Source: Candidatus Kuenenbacteria bacterium GW2011_GWA2_42_15 (lineage in GTDB: Bacteria; Patescibacteriota; Patescibacteriia; UBA2196; GWA2-42-15). Taken from it: a stretch of DNA of 7,429 nucleotides. Location of the stretch: assembly GCA_000998185.1 (NCBI GenBank), contig LCCW01000056.1, forward strand, positions 2,139 to 9,567, in the 5' to 3' direction. Below the pieces are notes generated by a model. That model was not told where the DNA came from. It saw nothing but the letters and a program-made list of their open reading frames with translations, and made no database searches. A program made the position numbers and the translations under genes. Positions 6,139 to 7,429 of the stretch are shown piece after piece; within the stretch, counting starts at the first letter, position 1; each line of letters begins with the position of its first letter.

Positions 6139-6546
6139 TTAATTGTCTGCCTTTGTTTCATCCTCGCTGTAAATTTTTTCCGTCACTTCCGCTTTCATTT
6201 TCAAATTGCCATTGATTACCGCCCCGTGCGCCACGGTAATCGCCTGCGCCTCAAGATCACCCTGAATAATCGCCGTATTTTTTATTTCCAAAGCGCCCTT
6301 GACTTTTATGTTGCCAGTCAGCTGCCCGGCTATTTCCGCGTCCCCGGCCACGATACTGGCCGCAATAACGGAAGTTTCCGAGGCTTTTAAATATCCCTTG
6401 GTTTTTAAGCTTCCCTTTACTTCGCCCTCAATAATAATGTTGCCATCTCCCTTAAAGTTCCCCTCCACGCTTACCGACGGCCCGATAATTGTATCCACGC
6501 TAGAACTTTCATTTTCCAGATTTTGATTTTTGCCAAACATAGACAT
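6139..6546 (-). CDS. Bactofilin family protein (polymer-forming cytoskeletal)
   Basis: 135 residues. Bactofilins self-assemble into filaments through a right-handed beta-helix and act in cell shape, envelope synthesis localisation or stalk formation. Residues 17-119 show the typical repeats: VDTIIGPSVSVEGNFKGDGN, IIIEGEVKGSLKTKG, then successive short strands each with Gly-x-Leu or Ala turns (GDAEIAGQLTGNIKVKG, GDLEAQAITVAHGAVINGNL). Flanking tails are short and polar (MSMFGKNQNLENESSS and a terminal acidic stretch), as usual. The start is ATG 6546, though ATG 6540 is equally possible; neither has a Shine-Dalgarno. It is the first gene of a leftward pair with the DAGK-fold protein, behind a divergent promoter region. 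Confidence 0.92.
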   Translation of the reverse strand: MSMFGKNQNLENESSSVDTIIGPSVSVEGNFKGDGNIIIEGEVKGSLKTKGYLKASETSVIAASIVAGDAEIAGQLTGNIKVKGALEIKNTAIIQGDLEAQAITVAHGAVINGNLKMKAEVTEKIYSEDETKADN

Positions 6547-6627
6547 GTTTTATTTATTAACAGGCCTTTGGGTTTTCGCGCTCCAGTTGGCCATTTAAGC
6601 GCCCAGTCCCAAAGTTTGCTTATAGAT

Positions 6628-6656
6628 AGCTTAGTATTTTTACCTCCGCTTGTAAA
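6628..6656 (-). promoter_or_regulatory. Candidate leftward promoter of the bactofilin operon
   Basis: Minus strand TTTACA (6651-6656) lies 17 bp upstream of TAAGCT (6628-6633). The -35 is good but the -10 has only three consensus bases. The -35 lies in the left arm of the 6650-6674 palindrome. The leader to the bactofilin ATG would be about 75 nt. Confidence 0.3.
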
Positions 6657-6674
6657 GGGGATGCCCCTTGACAA
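6650..6674. repeat. 25-bp interrupted palindrome between divergent transcription units
   Basis: TTGT-A-AAGGGG (6650-6660) and CCCCTT-G-ACAA (6664-6674) are mirror complements around ATG, with a single unpaired position. The right arm contains the TTGACA of the rightward promoter and the left arm contains the leftward TTTACA. The shape suits an operator for a dimeric regulator acting on both directions. No cognate regulator gene is seen in the window. Confidence 0.55.
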
Positions 6675-6695
6675 ATTTTTTGGGGATGGTATGGT
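6668..6695 (+). promoter_or_regulatory. Strong rightward promoter for a non-coding transcript
   Basis: Perfect -35 TTGACA (6668-6673), 16-bp spacer, extended -10 TGGTATGGT (6687-6695; hexamer TATGGT, 4 of 6). Start expected near 6702. No plausible protein gene follows on this strand before the terminator at 6872-6935. Confidence 0.6.
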
Positions 6696-6701
6696 ATTGT
6701 A

Positions 6702-6940
6702 TATATATATTAACATACCCTATCGTCTGTGCACAACTGCCCTAAGTGGCAACTATTAGAATAAGCTAAGCTTGACTGATTGCAGCTAACTTATATAGTC
6801 CCGACTTCAATGGGCAGTTGTGCATAATATATATCGCTCTTTAAATAAAATAAAAAAACAAACCCCTAAATAAAACCCCCTCATTTTTTTGAGCCAATCT
6901 TTTTCATCAGGTTGTTTCAAAAAAGAGGGGGTTTTAAAAT
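6702..6940 (+). ncRNA. Candidate structured small RNA of unknown family
   Basis: The transcript predicted from the promoter at 6668-6695 to the terminator at 6872-6935 would be about 235 nt. Its first 130 nt fold into a long rod. Outer stem 6703-6712 pairs with 6825-6834 (A-U only). A 15-nt bulge (6713-6727) follows on the 5' side. A perfect 13-bp stem TGCACAACTGCCC/GGGCAGTTGTGCA (6730-6742/6812-6824) comes next, then an internal loop, ACTAT/ATAGT (6752-6756/6795-6799), a 4-nt bulge and ATAAG/CTTAT (6761-6765/6790-6794), closing on a 24-nt apical region with a possible AGCT/AGCT pairing. An A-rich linker (6841-6871) leads to the terminator. The rod with internal bulges loosely recalls 6S RNA, but I see no family-specific sequence. 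Sequence supports transcription and structure; identity is unknown. Confidence 0.5.
6872..6935. terminator. Strong bidirectional terminator
   Basis: AAAACCCCCTC (6872-6882) pairs with GAGGGGGTTTT (6925-6935), continued by TTTTTTG (6885-6891) with CAAAAAA (6918-6924) after a two-base bulge; the loop is 26 nt. U-rich tracts exist in both directions. It can end the candidate small RNA and the converging CDS at 6959-7429. Confidence 0.88.
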
Positions 6941-6958
6941 TGTTTCTTGATTATTCTT

Positions 6959-7429
6959 TTATTGGTTCAGTTTGATAATCACCGCATAGTTGCTGCAGGT
7001 TTCGCTCAAGCAGCCATTGCCGGGCAGTTCTACTTTGCCGGCGGTAAAACTCTTGGAAAAAATTTTCGGCAGATAATACGAATCGGATACGCCCATTGCC
7101 AGATTGGTCACCCCAAATCCTTGGCCTAGAAGCCAAGCAAGCGGCGCGCGCTCATCATGCAGAATATAAATAGTTGCGTCATAGTTCAGATTAAAAGTTA
7201 TGCGCGTGCTGGAAGTGGGCTGTTTTTTATCGTCATTGGCCGTTTTAATCATTGCCAACCCGTCCAGCTCCAGGGGCACACTGGTGAGCACATAGTCTCT
7301 GTCAATATAATATTTTTCATTCACTCTTATTGTGCCGAGTTGATAATTGTTTGGCTGAAGATTGGTAATCAATCCGGGGGGCGGAGGTGAGGGTGGAGTT
7401 GGCGGTAAATTACCCAAACATTCATTATG
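6959..7429 (-). CDS. C-terminal part of a secreted or surface protein, 5'-partial
   Basis: The frame is open to the end of the window (156 residues visible; TTG 7417 is internal), so the N-terminus lies outside. The visible part has a proline-rich linker (LPPTPPSPPPP) and then one beta-rich module of about 135 residues: YIDRDYVLTSVPLELDGL, IKTANDDKK, ITFNLNYDATIYILHDERAP, LAWLLGQGFG, YYLPKIFSKSFTAGKVELPGN and a final NYAVIIKLNQ. This IxTANDDK ... VYVxxDxRA ... WL ... FxAGxVxLGGN pattern resembles a module I have seen at C-termini of secreted carbohydrate-active or adhesion-type proteins; I cannot name the family with certainty. Two cysteines (GCLSETCSN) could form a disulphide. No enzyme motif is visible. 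It converges on the candidate small RNA across the terminator. Confidence 0.65.
   Translation of the reverse strand, partial: HNECLGNLPPTPPSPPPPGLITNLQPNNYQLGTIRVNEKYYIDRDYVLTSVPLELDGLAMIKTANDDKKQPTSSTRITFNLNYDATIYILHDERAPLAWLLGQGFGVTNLAMGVSDSYYLPKIFSKSFTAGKVELPGNGCLSETCSNYAVIIKLNQ

Noticed and set aside
6471..6716. 81-codon minus-strand frame overlapping the bactofilin N-terminus
   Set aside because: Overlaps a well-supported gene in another frame and its promoter region; no family resemblance.
6523..6759. 78-codon open frame on the plus strand across the bactofilin upstream region
   Set aside because: It runs through the start of the bactofilin gene, the palindrome and both promoter elements, has low-complexity composition and no recognisable protein.
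6728..6826. Integron attC-like or phage attachment site
   Set aside because: The 15-bp arms contain GCACAAC/GTTGTGC, close to but not matching RYYYAAC/GTTRRRY. No integrase or cassette is present, and promoter plus terminator fit a transcript better.
6702..6940. tmRNA, SRP RNA or RNase P RNA
   Set aside because: No tRNA-like ends or tag frame, no GGAAGGAAGCAGCC-type apical loop, and far too short for RNase P RNA.
1..7429. CRISPR array, insertion sequence or tRNA gene
   Set aside because: No regularly spaced direct repeats, no transposase-like frame and no T-loop GTTCGANNC cloverleaf was seen on either strand.

Overview
The window looks like the chromosomal replication-origin neighbourhood of a Patescibacteria (CPR) bacterium, most probably of the Parcubacteria lineage. 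The evidence is the AT-rich sequence, a classical rpmH-rnpA-yidD-yidC block divergent from dnaA-dnaN, starts that mostly lack Shine-Dalgarno sequences, and accessory genes typical of CPR genomes: a secreted 3D-domain protein, a PRC-barrel protein, a bactofilin and a degenerate diacylglycerol-kinase-like protein. This lineage call is made by recognising proteins by eye; no database search was run. Standard code 11 fits all the genes.

Layout, left to right. Positions 1-519 (+) hold the 3' part of a secreted 3D (Asp-Asp-Asp) double-psi beta-barrel protein, which converges on dnaN across a two-way terminator hairpin (528-560). dnaN (570-1676, -) and dnaA (1917-3287, -) are transcribed leftward and separated by a very AT-rich gap. 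The 233-bp gap between dnaA and rpmH holds back-to-back promoters of near-identical build (extended -10 TGnTATTAT with 17-bp spacers) and a cluster of imperfect DnaA boxes. A 13-mer containing one box occurs on both sides of dnaA, so a bipartite oriC is plausible. Rightward run rpmH (3521-3661, a 46-aa gene), rnpA, yidD (ATGA overlap with rnpA), yidC and a PRC-barrel gene. yidC is damaged: its reading frame stops after the fourth core helix, and what looks like its C-terminal tail continues immediately downstream in another frame, so an internal stretch holding the last two transmembrane helices seems to be missing.

A second hairpin terminator (5305-5329) separates this block from a leftward pair: a bactofilin (6139-6546) followed by a DAGK-fold protein (5340-6125). 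Upstream of the bactofilin is a 412-bp stretch without a protein gene, but it is not empty. It contains a 25-bp interrupted palindrome carrying divergent -35 elements, a strong rightward promoter (TTGACA, 16 bp, extended -10), a long imperfect rod-like RNA hairpin beginning at the predicted transcription start (6703-6834), and a strong terminator (6872-6935). This is the best candidate for an undescribed element: an unassigned structured small RNA of about 235 nt. The window ends inside the C-terminal part of a leftward secreted or surface protein with a proline-rich linker.

Functionally, the core is replication initiation (DnaA, DnaN, oriC) coupled to the usual ribosome, RNase P and membrane-insertion genes. 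The flanks carry envelope and cytoskeleton genes. Assuming the origin is in the dnaA-rpmH gap, the core genes run with their replication forks, while the outer genes (3D protein, DAGK, bactofilin, last CDS) run against them.
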